A stretch of 64,000 nucleotides of DNA, from the NCBI GenBank assembly GCA_034509735.1, contig JACGWO010000006.1, forward strand, positions 3,301,001 through 3,365,000, given 5' to 3'. The notes beneath the pieces are model-generated. The model was not told the origin of the DNA and did not search any database. It saw nothing but the letters and a program-made list of their open reading frames with translations. Position numbers and translations under genes: made by a program. The number at the start of each line of letters is the position of its first letter. Position 1 is the first letter of the stretch. The stretch comes from Sesamum alatum (taxonomy: Eukaryota; Streptophyta; Magnoliopsida; Lamiales; Pedaliaceae). Positions 23,376-35,563 of the stretch are shown here, one piece after another.

Positions 23376-25410
23376 TACATGATGTTTTAATTTAATATGA
23401 CCTAAAATTACTATTTATAAAAAAAATTAAATTTGGTGAAAAATTAATTGCCAATATATTATTATAGAATATTTTCATTTGCGATAAATCAAAAATAACA
23501 TTAAGAAATTACCTTTTAATAAACTTTAGATCCAAAAATAGCAAATAGTGCTTTCAATAAAAGTTATTCTAGAACACTTGCAACAGCTTATCTATGCTGT
23601 ATTTGTCTAATTTATTTCTCATTGACAATCGTTAGCTTAATTAATTGTTTTGTAAGCTTTATTCTTGATATTTTAAATTATACAATGAAATTATCATATC
23701 CGAAACTATTCTTGGAAAATTTATTTCTATTGAATAAGTTTTAAATAAACAATGTCCTAGTTTTTTTTATTCAAAATTTATATATAGTATATTTTTTTAT
23801 TATTTTATTGTTATTCATATTTTTACAATTTTGTGAAAGACAATTATATTTTCTTGATTTATCCTAAATTATTTAATGTGTTGTGGGGATGACTTTTGTC
23901 AAATAAATTTATATATTTCTTTCATGTCTTTTTTTATAAATGATTTTACATTATTTGTATTGAATTTTTATGGGTAAAAAATCATCAAAATAATTATAAC
24001 AACAGGTACCAAAGTAATTTAATTCGAATGATTTTTTGATGAGTTTAGATTTTTATAAAAATATTAGAAGTGAAAATATATCTCATTTGAAATTCATGTT
24101 TACATCTACAATATCTTTTAAATTTGTTTTTCTTATAAGAGAATAAATTTTTATTTGATAGGTATTTCAGCAAAAAATTAAGATTTTTTTCTCATAATAT
24201 AAATTGAAAATAGTAAATATGATTGGAATTAATTTTATGCAAAAAACTTGTTACCGTGCTATGCACGGGGCAAATGCTAGTTAAGAACAAAATGAATTTT
24301 ACATACAAATTAAATGTATTCTATATTTATTATCTTTTAGGTAACTTGTGACAATCAACTTTGGTTTGGGATATATAAAATAAATAATTCGTATTATTTC
24401 ATATTAAATTCTTCTTGTCCGTAAATTATGATTGTAAAGAAATAGATCTAATTACGGAATTGAAAATAAAATTAACTAATTAATATGACAATAAAAAACG
24501 CCCGAATTAGATGGGAATACAAAAAAATTAAGCTTTAAAACTAAACAACTACAGCTTATTGTGAGAAATTTATCTAATTGTAATATTTACCAATTCACTC
24601 ATGATTAATATTCACGTATGGCATGGCCTACAATTAACATCATGTGTAATTTTTCACTTAAGCAGGAGCAGAAAGAGCGATTATAATCTCTTTAATATGA
24701 AAATTAAGTACACTGTAAAAATATAATATAATTTTTTTTTTATCAAATCGTTGAATCCCATAAAAATTGAGAAATAAGTATAAACACAAATGCATTAAAG
24801 AATAAATAAATACTGAGACCTGATTATAATTAATAGGAGATTAAATTTAAAAAATATAATAAATATTGGATTAACATTTTTTATGTTTCAGTAATCAAAC
24901 AACTAATTTGGTACCACTATATAAAACAATATAAAAACATAATAACATTAAATGTGTTAATTATTATCATAAAATATGTACATAATAATTTAACTATGAT
25001 TTTAATTTTATTTAATAAAAAATTCAATTATGTGAAAGTAATTTTTTTTCAATGATTTTCAAATTATTGATTCCTTATTTATTCATGCATTGTTTACATA
25101 ATAAAATAATTGTATATGTATCTTTTCAACTTCAAGAAAAAAAAGGCAAAAAATTGCTTTTTTTTATCCCACAGGATTGGGGATTTGTATTTTTGATCCC
25201 GTACTTTAAGGGGCTTGACTTTTTTATACCACATGATTAAAAAAAATATTGCGACTATGATCCCATGCACTAATCTTGTAGGACTAAATTTATTATGCTT
25301 TGGCAACGTTTTTAAATCATATAAGACAAAAAAATTTAATATGAAAGTATTGATCAAAAGTGCAATTTTTCCTAATAAAAAATAGACACCAGCTACCATA
25401 AGATAACCAT
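23376..25410. other. AT-rich intergenic DNA with a Helitron 3' end
   Basis: Extremely AT-rich. Apart from the Helitron terminus at 24255-24280 and a weak MITE-like stretch around 25160-25290 with TATCCCACAGGATT and GATCCC motifs, nothing is recognised. Confidence 0.55.
24255..24280 (+). mobile_element. Helitron 3' terminus
   Basis: A perfect hairpin CCGTGC-TAT-GCACGG is followed by an 8-nt spacer, CTAG and a T: the standard Helitron 3' end. The matching 5' TC end was not identified with confidence, so only the terminus is annotated. Confidence 0.65.
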
Positions 25411-25706
25411 GGCTTATTTATATTTTTATTATTAAAAAAAAAATTTACACATTTACCGCAAAAGCGGTTAAATGTTGCAAAATATAGTGGGTTGCCACCC
25501 AGCTGGCGACCCACTATTAATTTATTTTTTTTTGGCTGGGTCGCCAGCCCAGCCGGCGACCACGGTTGCCGGCTGGGCCAGCGACCCTTTTTTTTTGTTT
25601 TTTTTAAAATCGTTTTTTATTATATTTAATTGTTAAATATTTAATAAAATTTATTAATTAAATCTTATTTTAGTATTATTTCAAGCTAATTATGATTAAT
25701 TTATTC
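25411..25706 (+). repeat. Left TIR of the MULE
   Basis: Contains an ACCGCAAAAGCGGT hairpin and several GGTCGCCAGC/GCTGGCGACC palindromes. It carries an extra GCCGGCTGGGCCAGCGACC block not present in the right TIR. Confidence 0.88.
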
Positions 25707-25796
25707 CAATAAGATAATACTATTACAATTTTAAAATTAAATATAAATAACTAATAAACTTAAAATTTTACATTAAAAAAATATAATTTACAAAAA

Positions 25797-26130
25797 TTAA
25801 TAATGTCCGCCTGTACCACAATTACGTCTTTGTCGTTGTCGCCTAGGTCGTCGTATTTCCGGACTTGTTGGTTCATTCTGCTCTTGATCATCAATATCGC
25901 ATGAATTTGAAAATGACTAGATGATGTTGTAGAGCTCGACCCTATTGGATCACGATATCCACTCCATGATGAAAATTGGATGGGTTAAACATTACGTACT
26001 GGTACATATGTTTGATTCATGCCAAGGCCAAGGTCAAGTTCAATATTTGTATAATGACCTTCAGTATTACTGGCATGTAAGGAGTCGATTGAAACCAATC
26101 ATCTTGTTGAGGCGGTTCAGGCACGTAGCA
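25797..26130 (-). pseudogene. C-terminal remnant of a second MULE-borne reading frame
   Basis: The minus strand reads, with several frameshifts, YVPEPPQQDDWFQSTPYMP, then LDLGLGMNQTYVP and finally SPEIRRPRRQRQRRNCGTGG, ending HY and a stop at 25797-25799. This Arg-rich tail ending in CGTGG resembles C-termini I associate with plant transposon-borne proteins of the plant mobile domain (MAIN-like) type, but no such domain remains, so the identity is a guess. It is transcribed away from the transposase, towards the left TIR. Most of the putative upstream protein is missing. Confidence 0.45.
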
Positions 26131-26164
26131 ATCTTCAACAACATTTTCGCAGTTTTTAACCAAG

Positions 26165-28870
26165 TTGTACAAAAAACTACGAGTTAATAATACTGAATAT
26201 TTATTAAAAGTATCTGTTAAGCACGTGGGTCAATACATGGGGCGAATAAAAGAAACTCTAATACTGTTTGATGATGACAACTTAGCAGTATTCCTCAACC
26301 CTGATGTGGATACTACTCAAATGGAAGCATATGTTGAAACAACACAAGTTGAAGCTGCAGCTGGTTCGCAAATGTTAAAATCAACAATGGGGCGACTACA
26401 TATCTCTTTTGTCGAAACCCGGGTTCGCAAATGTTCAAAATTGGCATGATGATTTTTTTGCAGGTGCTTCCACTTCATTGCATAATGACACACCCGAGGT
26501 TGTTAGAGTCACAGAAGGCCTTCAAAATGTTGGGATTGTACTGCACAGGGGCCACGACCTCACAAAACTATCATGAATCCGATAGGATTTTTGACGACGA
26601 TGAAGTTGCAAATGATCCGGAAGGTGATAGTTTTGCACAATACTCAGATGAAGGTTCCGAGCCCGACGAAGCAGAATTTCCAATACCGCCCCTAGATCTC
26701 GAGGATGATATTGACGTTAATGTGATGGCCGAGACATTAGCTCATAATACAGAAGGTACGCCCATCAACACACCAAACGCCAATTCAGCCTTCTATTACA
26801 CCAACAACAGAAAATGCTCACATGTTTTATCGTTCTATACCTTTTTTTGAACAAATTTTTCCGGAGATTACCTGCGGACTCCATCGATGTTCCATCTTTA
26901 AAGTACGCAAAATATTATGATACAAATCAAGGCAAGCTCGATGTAGGCATGGTTTTCAAAAATAAAGTACATTTGATTAGTGCTGTGAAAGATTACTCAA
27001 TACGACATGCACGTCGTGAGTATTTTGTTCTAGAGAGCACTCCCAAGATATGGAAAGTCGTATGCAAACATAGCACCCCAGGTACTGTCTTAAAATAGCT
27101 TATGCACATTCATAAATTGATTATTTACTTATGCACATTCATTGGTCGAATTTTTACTTATGCACATTCATTATTTTTTTTTTTCTTTTCCAGAAATGTG
27201 GTGTATGGTGGTACCTTCGAGGAATAGATAAAGCTAAACTTGGGCGTTGGGTGATCACAAAATATGGAGTGACCACACTTGTGTTTATATCAGAACTGTC
27301 ACTCGAGCATTGCAATTTAGATAGAGGTTTTGTTTGCGTCCTTGTTATTGGGACAAGTAAAATGCGACCCTACATTATGGAATAAAAAATGTCATCCAAA
27401 CTGTGAAGGACCAATTAGGTTCGACATATCATATGCGAAGGCATGGGTACAGTTTGAAGATGGCCCGTGAGACTGTCTATGGGACGTGGAAGAGCTCTGT
27501 TCAAAAACTCCCCAGTTACCTGGCGCACTTCAAAAATGGAATGATGGAACAATTGTTGAATGGGAGCACAAATCATTCCGGCGCTCAATTGGTGCGTATG
27601 TCATCAAATATCTTATTTGGCTTTCAAACCGTGCATTCAAGGGTTCCAACATTGTCGCCAAAAGTCATTAGTGTAGATGGAACCCATTTATATACGAAGT
27701 ACAAGCATAAAATGTTGATTGCAGCTGCGATGGATGCGAATCAACAGGTATTGCCCCTTGCATTTGCCATTGTTGATGAAGAATCATATCTATCTTGGAA
27801 ATGATTTCTTCAGATGCTGAGTAGACACATCATTAGAGGCGTGTCGGGAATGTGTCTTATATCTGATCGCAATGCTGGCCTCTTATCCGCAATAAAAGAT
27901 ATTCCTGACTTTGTTCCTCCTCGCGGTGTGCATAGATATTGCTTAAGGCACGTGTGTTCAAACTTCAACAATCAGTTTAAGAACGTGCAATTGAAGGATC
28001 TTTGTTGGCGAGCTGGCTCAGAATATCAAATTAGAAAAATTCAATCGCACCATGGAAGAGGTTAAGAGTATAAAACTAGAAGCACACCACTGGCTATAGC
28101 AAATTGAAAAAGGAAAAGTGGACAGCTTCTCATGATGGTGGATGGAGATGCGGTATTTCTGACGACCAACATGTCGGAATGCATCAATGGGGTTTTAAAA
28201 AGGGGCACGCCGCCTTCCTGTAACTGCAATTGTTGAAAATGAACTTTTAATCGCTCAGTCTATTTATTTTCGTGAGAGGATGGCTAAGAGTACTACAATG
28301 ATAAACAACAATCAACCGTGGACGGACTATGCATATAAAATGTTCCAACGGTGGTCTGCCAGATCCATCGAGCATGTGGTCATGACATTCGATCAAATCC
28401 AACAGACTGCCTCTGTGGTTACGAGACATTATTATGGACAGGGGTGTAACACTCACGTTGTGAAAATTGCAACTCAAGAGTGTTCATGTGGCAAATGGAA
28501 TCAATTTGGAATACCATGCTCTCATGCTTAAAAGGTATGCGCTGCATATAGGCTTAACGCTGCATCAATGGCTAAGCAATATTATGCTTTAATGCCTTAC
28601 CGAATGACATATTCTGAATCTTTTCAACCTATAATGGCGGAAGACTATTGGGATATTCCCAATTTTCAATTGGTCCACGACGATACTCTTCGTACATCAA
28701 TTCGTCCGGGTCGACGCCAAAGTACCCGAATACCTAATGAAATGGATTGGGCACAAGCTCGTGCACGACAACAAATTCGCAGTCAATCCCGACGAAACCA
28801 AGGTCCTTCAAGCCAAAGTAACGTCCAAAGACAGGGTCGTAGACGACAAAATAATGTACCAAATACTTGA
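26165..28870 (+). pseudogene. MULE transposase, broken
   Basis: Pieces in order are an acidic N-terminal region (DEGSEPDEAEFPIPPLDLED near 26650), a MuDR-type DNA-binding part (GMVFKNKVHLISAVKDYSIR near 26950, with KVVCKH), and the MULE catalytic domain. Catalytic-type residues are visible as D in ISVDGTHLY (about 27670), D in LISDRNAGL (about 27855) and E in LTTNMSECING (about 28165). A SWIM-type zinc finger C-x-C...C-x-H (ECSCGKWNQFGIPCSHA) is at about 28475-28530. The C-terminus is Arg/Gln-rich and stops at 28868. In-frame stops and frameshifts occur repeatedly, for example the stop after YLSWK at about 27800 and after SHA at about 28529. Not functional as read. Confidence 0.85.
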
Positions 28871-28970
28871 ATACACATTTTTATGTAATTTTTTAGTGTA
28901 TTATTTTTAATTCTAAATTTTTATAATCATAATTCTTTAAATTATCATAGTGTCAATTATTTTTTTTTAA

Positions 28971-29240
28971 TGAATAAATCATAATTAACTTGAAATAATA
29001 ATAAAAATAAGATTTAATTAATAAATTTTATTAAATATATTAACAATTAAATATAATAAAAAAATAATTTAAAAAAAAAACAAAAAAAAGGGTCGCCGGC
29101 TGGGCTGGCGACCCAGGCAAAAAAATAAATAAATTTAATAGTGGGTCGCCAGCCCAGCTGGCGACCCACTATATTTTTGCAACATTTACCGCTTTTGCGG
29201 TAAATGTGTAATTTTTTTATAATAAAAATATAAATAAGCC
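28971..29240 (-). repeat. Right TIR of the MULE
   Basis: Inverted copy of the left TIR, with the GGGTCGCCAGCCCAGC hairpin and ACCGCTTTTGCGGT. It abuts the right target duplication. Confidence 0.88.
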
Positions 29241-29665
29241 AGATAACGATGGCATTCATAGTTCATTATTATTATTAGTATTAATATTTGTTCTTTTTTA
29301 GGGGGGGTGGAGGGCATAATATTAAAAGAATATGATTACTTGTGATGATTTTTTCAATTAAAAAATATTTTAACATAAAATTTATTTAGAAACTAAAATG
29401 AAAGTAATCATTACCACAAATATATATGGGGATAGGATATATATATATATATATATTAGAATCAATATTTTCAAAATCATAAAATATAATAAAAAATAAG
29501 TGATGTAATTTAAAAAAGCCAAATAAATCGAAAACTATTAACATTGCCATTAATGCTTGCTATTAATGTCAATTACCAATTAAAATATTTTACAATTAAA
29601 TTTTTTTTCAAATTCTCATAATTTATCATTTGGTCAATTAAAGGATTTGATCAAAAAACCCCATT

Positions 29666-29702
<37 letters not shown>

Positions 29703-30091
29703 GCCAATTATAATCCCTTGGTGTTTAAAGTAGGCATGTCTGTTTGAAAATATTAAGTAAGTTAATAAATGTGGTCAACAGGATATATATACCTAACATC
29801 TATAGGATTTTATTTTATTTTATTTTTTTACTACAACAGTGGTGTGGGTGGGAAAAAATTGGGTTTGAATCCAGTACCTCTCATTCATTGAGGATACGTA
29901 ATATTTTAACTTAATCAAATAATTGATGGCTAACATCTAGATGATTTGGATATTTATATATATGGAGTCCACTTTGACCAACCATATCAAGATGACGTGG
30001 ACAGTTGACATCTCATCGATATACATGCTTCACAATATGCATTGATGATAACAAGTATATATTCAAAATTTTACACATCATTTAATCCGTT

Positions 30092-30725
30092 TAGGTTGTG
30101 TTTACCGGATCGTATTAGCCCATATATTCGGGTTAATAGGGGCATGTCACTTGTTTAGTTGTAAAAGTTGAAATCGGCTACTATTTGCCAAAGCCCGCTA
30201 GTAGGTCATACTATTTGCACTACATTAATCCAATTTTCAGGTCCCATATTGTTAATATGTGGGAGTCACATCAATTCCTACTAGCTTTCGTTTCATTTAT
30301 TTCCTCATAAAAATGTGTGTATGAAGTCTAATTTGCCCCTCAATTTGGACCAAATTGCACTGACAATCTTCATTAATTTTCTGAAATGTGGAAGGTGGCA
30401 TCTATTGTAGGTAGGTGAACATTTATTGTTTTGCGTAACCTTCTAGTATTAGTCCTACAAAAACACACAAGCCGCATCATTTATTGCATCACATCGTCAG
30501 ATGTGATAGTGATTAAATGCAATGGGCAAAAAGGTAATTGCATGTTCAATCCGAAATTAAGTGGTTGATAGTAAACGTTCAAAATTTTTTGTATCTGGAC
30601 TATTACCTATATAACCAATGCAAAGTAAACAAACTATGAGATAATATTGTACATGCTAATATAACAGATAGTATGGACCTACTATAATATGGCCTAATAC
30701 AATATGGTGTGGTAGACATGACCTA
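30092..30725. mobile_element. TIR element, about 634 bp
   Basis: The left end TAGGTTGTGTTTACC and the reverse complement of the right end (TAGGTCATGTCTACC) match, and subterminal CGTATTAGCCCATAT pairs with ATTGTATTAGGCCATAT. No coding region. Superfamily unassigned. Confidence 0.6.
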
Positions 30726-31957
30726 AGGTGTTTACTAGTACAGATATATGGGTTAATATGACATTATCCGGTGTTTACTAGCAATATGATTGGCCCGCTA
30801 TAAATCCGTCGGCCGGCTATTATATCCCACAAAAGCCATATATAATCTGGGTTTTAGGGTACATATTAATAATATGTGGACCCCACAACAATTTGGATTA
30901 TAAAAATTTGCCTTAGTTGCACCTCATATATGCATCTGAAATTCCGTTTCTGACCCCATTTTTGTTTTTAATTACATGTTGTCTTAATTGTTGTATTAAA
31001 TATTGTGTCAGGGTTAGGTGGCCATTAATGCTATGAAATTATAACCAAGTTTCCTTCATTCCCTCATGAGCAGGTCCGTCCCCAATTTTTATTCTCTCTA
31101 GATTTCTCACGAGTTCAAGTTGTGGGGACGTGGGTTTCTTTCTTCATATACACCTTCACTATGCCATCTGCGAGTTGTAACTAATCTTAATCACATGTTT
31201 CAGTTTAAGGTTTGCTCTTCTTCTTGAGCACAAGGCGTTGGAGGAATTTTGGTAGCATTCCGTCCGACTTATTTTTGGGGCCAAGTGATGCAAGGAATAA
31301 ATGGGAAGAGCATCGATTGAGAGTCGGGAGTGTTACATGCACTCCCGAATTGTCTGTCGTGCATTCAATATCAATCAAATCCAAGATTCAAAGTGGATGT
31401 TTTCCTCAATTACTGCGGACAAGTTTTCTGATAGGAAACCCTAATTACATGAAACCTACCTACCTCAACTGGAAAAAACCACGAGCAAAACAACACCAGA
31501 AGGAGATATTCACATGCATTAATGTAAGAGTGAGATTCAACCATGAACACAAGCTAGACTTCATTAATGGCGGGCAAGTTGGTCGAGGAGCGCGCCAACT
31601 GAAGAGATTTGGTGCAACAAGCTTTTACTAGGGAGGATTGCACATCATGGCATTGTAAATGCAAAATAATGCTCAAGATATTGCTTAGCATGATGGATTT
31701 GGTACAAAACCGCATTTATTACCACCCATGACCCATTTGATAATTATTTAATAACATAGGCAAAAACGTAATTGCACCAACAATATAGATTGCAGTGGAT
31801 GATAGTAAATACCATATTATTTATTCTTCCAAATTATTACTCAAATAATTGATACGGAGTAAACACACGATGATATAATATAATATGTGAAAGTGCTATA
31901 AATAGCATGTGTCTACTATAATATGAACTAATACAATATGTTGCGATAAACATGACC
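30726..31957. mobile_element. Related larger TIR element, about 1.2 kb
   Basis: Starts with AGGTGTTTACTAGTAC and ends ...ATAAACATGACCAT, whose reverse complement (ATGGTCATGTTTAT) resembles the termini of the adjacent 634-bp element. A second GGTGTTTACTAG near 30771 suggests a nested or duplicated end. The interior includes an open frame of unknown origin (31212-31631). Confidence 0.45.
31212..31631 (+). other. Open frame of unknown origin inside a TIR element
   Basis: A 139-codon frame starting at an ATG, basic in its second half (KKPRAKQHQKE). I recognise no domain. The codons are not broken and the base composition is less AT-rich than the surroundings, so it may be a captured gene fragment. 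It may equally be chance. Confidence 0.2.
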
Positions 31958-32701
31958 ATACTTATCTGACTCGATTCAATTTATTTACATTTCTATTTAG
32001 TAAGTGTTAGGTTATAGAAATTATGATGTTTGTCAATATCTTTCACATAGTTATACGGTCGACCAAGTTGACCACATAATTCAAATCAAGTACGACCCTC
32101 GTCGAGAATTTGAAATATCATATTTTTATATTGACTTCATAAGGCATAATGGTAAACAATGTGATTCGCATATGCAATTGTTTGTATGACAAATTACGAA
32201 ATACTTATACACCAAATTCGAAACTACCATCGATATAATTTTATTATAAAGTACTTCCAAATCACTTCCTGCCAAAATTAAAATAAGTTGCATGTCACTC
32301 AAAATTAAGGTTGGACTCAATAGCTCAAAATTTCAACTTATTCGGGACGAAGAACAAGTAATATAGGAAAAATAAAAACACATAAAATTAGGACTTGTGA
32401 ATATATAAGGAACATTAGGATACAAAATAGAAAATAAAAAAATATTATAATTTAAATTTCATTTTCTATTTAATAATTCCTGTTTGTTTGTGTTTCATTT
32501 TCAATTTTCCATTTTCAGTTAAAAATACGTGTTTTTCAATTTTGTGTAGAGTTTTGTGTGCAGTAAAAATATATATGGATTAATTAATGAGAATATATTT
32601 TATATTAAATTGTGTTGTCAAATCAATAAATTAAAAAAAAATATAAATAAATATATTTTTAATTTAATTACTATTTCAAAAATTAAAAATTAAAAATAAA
32701 A

Positions 32702-33237
32702 GGGATAATTACACTCCCATCCCCTGAGGTTTGGTGTAATTACACGTAGACCCCCTGTGGTTTGAAAAATTACATCTAATACCCCTAAAGTTTGATTCTA
32801 TCTAACCAATGGGTCCCCTGTTAGTTAAAAATGCACCGAATTCATTGATATTAACGAAAAAACTAAACAAAAATCAATATTTACCTTTAATTGACTTATT
32901 AATGACTTAATGCAGGCCAAACAAATCTTTTATCACTAAATTATTCTTATAACGGTGAATATATACTTCCTCTCATGCATTAACGTGTGACGATATATAA
33001 AGGTAATTTGGTTACAAAAAAATTCGTTTGACCAACAATAAGTCAGTAATAAGTCACTTAATGACAAATATCACCTTTAATTCAATTTTTTTTTGTAAAT
33101 TTGGTGAAGTTTGACTATTAGAGGGACTTATTTATTAGATAAAACAAATTTTAAGGGCACTAAATATAATTTTTTAAATCACAAAAAATTCATATATAAT
33201 TATACCCAACCTCAAGAAAAAGAATTGTAATTGTCCC
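32702..33237. mobile_element. Mutator-type MITE
   Basis: Starts GGGATAATTACACTCCC and ends TTGTAATTGTCCC, an inverted match. Identical AAAATAAAA flanks (32693-32701 and 33238-33246) give a 9-bp duplication, though of low complexity. The interior matches the 1240-1745 copy (TTACACGTAGACCCCCT in both). Confidence 0.75.
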
Positions 33238-33395
33238 AAAATAAAAACACAAAAGGAGAAGCAAGTTTGAAGTTTCGAAATTGAAGGTCTGACTGACAAA
33301 CGGTCGAAAAGTTTTAAAAATAGTTTAAAAACTAGGCGGGTTTTGATATTACACGCATCCATCATCATTCACTCTCTGACAGTAAAAAAACAAAT

Positions 33396-33526
33396 AGAAA
33401 TCTCTCTCTCTCTCTCTTTCAAAATTTGAAAACTTCCCTCTCACTCTCTCTACTTCTACACCCGCGCCTTGCAATTTTCTTCATCTAATACATGTGTAAG
33501 TATATATATGTATGTGCGTATACCTA

Positions 33527-33575
<49 letters not shown>

Positions 33576-34082
33576 GTCGCACGAATACATACGGTGTGGA
33601 AAAGGGGTTTTGAAACTGAAGCTCAAATCTGAGGATTCATTCTTGGGGAAGCCTGAAGAAGAAATTTGCACTCTATTAATATTCTTGCAGGTGAGCTCGT
33701 TTTTTCTGTACTTTTATTGGTGTGGAAATGGAGTTTCAGCCTCTGGGATGTGTGTGTGAAGTTAGTGTTTCATCTGGGTTCGTTGCTGAACTTGTAATTC
33801 AGTAGTTGAAAATTTGTTGATGTGATTGATAGTTGTGGAAATTGGTATGAGGATGTAATTAGGGTGTTCTACTTATGTTTCCTGATTGCGGGAATGCTGT
33901 GTTCAGCTAATCCGCTTAATTTTTGCTCCCAAGTTATCTAATTCGTTTGAAGATGAATTTAGGAATTAAATAAGAGAAGTAGGGTTTCGGATGATAATTA
34001 ACCTCAAGGATTTTTATTGTTTCGCTCTTATGCTGTTGCGGTTTATGGGACTGAACTTTAAGTGTTTGATGATTTTACTCAG
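33396..34082 (+). promoter_or_regulatory. 5' leader and leader intron of the F-box gene
   Basis: (CT)n tracts at about 33396-33418 and 33530-33572 precede a leader exon that ends at 33690 (TTGCAG before GTGAGC). A leader intron then runs to the acceptor at 34081-34082, five bases before the ATG at 34087. CT-rich leaders near the transcription start are common in plants. The exact start site is not visible. Confidence 0.5.
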
Positions 34083-34086
34083 GGTA

Positions 34087-35563
34087 ATGGAGGCACTGCC
34101 TGATGCTATAGTGCAATACATTTTATCCCTAATGAGTAATGCTAGGATGTGGCGTCTTGCAATTGTGTCTCCAAGAGATGGAAGGACTCAATGCCTTATT
34201 TGAGGAGCCTATTTTTTCCTCGAAACCTCTTCGACAACCTTACCAATGGAGACACTCCTGATGATGTTGTGTGGCGAATGGTTTCATCGGTTGTTAAACT
34301 AGAGGAGCTTGTGGTTTATTGCCCATTTTCGAGTTCTGGGCTTGCGTTGTGGCTATCTATGGCAGGACCTTCGTTGAGGAACCTTGAGCTCCGACTGGAT
34401 AACATAACCGAGCACGAGACTTTCACTGAGATACCCTCAAAGTTGGATTGCATCAGGGCTGCCTGGAATTTGGAGTCCCTTAAACTTTGGGGTGTGCTAA
34501 TGATTTATTCTCCGAAATGGGATGTTTTTCATAGGCTGAAGAATCTTGAAATAGTTGGCGCTAGGTTGGAGGACCATGCCCTTTTCGATGCCCTTCGTGC
34601 TTGTCCCAATTTGACCAATCTGTTGCTTCTTGGTTGTGAAGGCCTAAGGTCTATCTCAATCCAGAATCCTCATCTTGAGCAGTGTAAGCTGGACTTTTTT
34701 GGAGTTGGAAACTGCTCGCTTACGATCAATTCATCAAAGCTTGAATCACTTGAAGTCCAAGGTTGTAGTTTGATCAGGGTTCATGAAACTCGATGGTTAA
34801 GACATCTCTCCATCGCCAACAATTCAGGTGCTTCAATATGGCTTCTAGATAGTCTAAATCTGTTTCCTGTTTGCCTTGATTTGTTTTCTGACATTCAATG
34901 ATCTCCGCTTTTAACTAACTCTTTATTGCCTGACAACAGGACGGGTTTATGTGGTCGACTTTGGGAGACTTGTGGCGTTGGAAACATTGTCCATCAGAGG
35001 AGTACAATGGAGCTGGGATGCTATAAGCAAAATCCTTCAAATGGCCAGTGAAGTTAAGCAACTCTACATGAAGGTGGAATTCACTGGGGACTCTGAGACC
35101 CTTCAACCCTTTCCAGAGATCGATTTTGTTGACTTCTTTAACAGCCACCCCAAGCTGCAAACCTTTGACATTCACGGTGCCATGTTTGCTGCTCTTTGTC
35201 AGAAGAATAGCCTGAAAAATGTGAGTCCATAGAACAAAGGAGATGGATTCTATTAAAGCTTGTCTTTGCTGACTGTTTGGTAATTGAGATTCTTGTTTTA
35301 ATGAAGAAATATTGCTCGTATTGCAGGTGGACTCAAAGTTTCTGATTCCCTGCCTTGAGAAGGTTGTTGTCACAGTAAGATCACCACTGAATGCCGAACA
35401 GAAGATGAGTACGTTAGATTCGTTGATGAAGTACGCGAAGAATTTGAAGAAGATGACAATAAAGATTCTTCAGATGAAGAGCAGCCATAGCAGTGCAGAT
35501 GATTTCTTTGAGGACATTTGCAGGTTTAGGTACATGAATCGCAAGATTGTCTCAATAGAATAG
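34087..35563 (+). CDS. F-box/leucine-rich-repeat protein, frameshift in the F-box
   Basis: F-box/LRR proteins are substrate receptors of SCF ubiquitin ligases. Exons are 34083-34827, 34940-35220 and 35327-35563. The F-box reads MEALPDAIVQYILSLMSNAR and should continue DVASCNCVSKRWKDS, but the base before GAT at 34146 is missing relative to an AGG GAT reading. As written, the ATG frame ends at 34201-34203 after 38 codons. The downstream frame is open and conserved-looking across all exons, with leucine-rich repeats (LRNLELRLD, LESLKLWG, LKNLEIVGA, LTNLLLLGCEGL, LEQCKLDFFG, LESLEVQGC). It ends NRKIVSIE. The sequence recalls Arabidopsis At1g10780-type F-box proteins. Because the LRR part is undamaged, a base-calling error in a G run or a very recent mutation is more likely than an old pseudogene. 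An ATG at 34191 would give a protein without F-box. Confidence 0.8.

Larger units (their letters stand above)
25411..29240. mobile_element. Mutator-like element (MULE) with long hairpin-containing TIRs
   Basis: The terminal inverted repeats are about 296 bp (25411-25706) and 270 bp (28971-29240), both beginning GGCTTATTTATATTTTTAT when read inward. AGATAACCAT (25401-25410) and AGATAACGAT (29241-29250) flank the element as a 9-10 bp target duplication with one mismatch. Inside are a broken transposase on the plus strand and a second coding remnant on the minus strand. Length 3,830 bp. The intact ends and duplication make the boundaries secure. Confidence 0.9.
29251..33400. other. Intergenic region dominated by inverted-repeat elements
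   Basis: Contains (AT)n at about 29667-29697, the two TIR repeats at 30092-31957 and a Mutator-type MITE at 32702. The remaining parts (29251-30091 and 31958-32701) are AT-rich with no recognised gene. Confidence 0.55.

Noticed and set aside
23591..24280. Possible full Helitron starting TCTATGCTG after an A
   Set aside because: The start does not resemble the well-supported Helitron starts in this window; only the 3' end is kept.
29850..29950. tRNA-like GGGTTTGAATCC motif
   Set aside because: It resembles a tRNA B box, but no A box or cloverleaf can be drawn around it.
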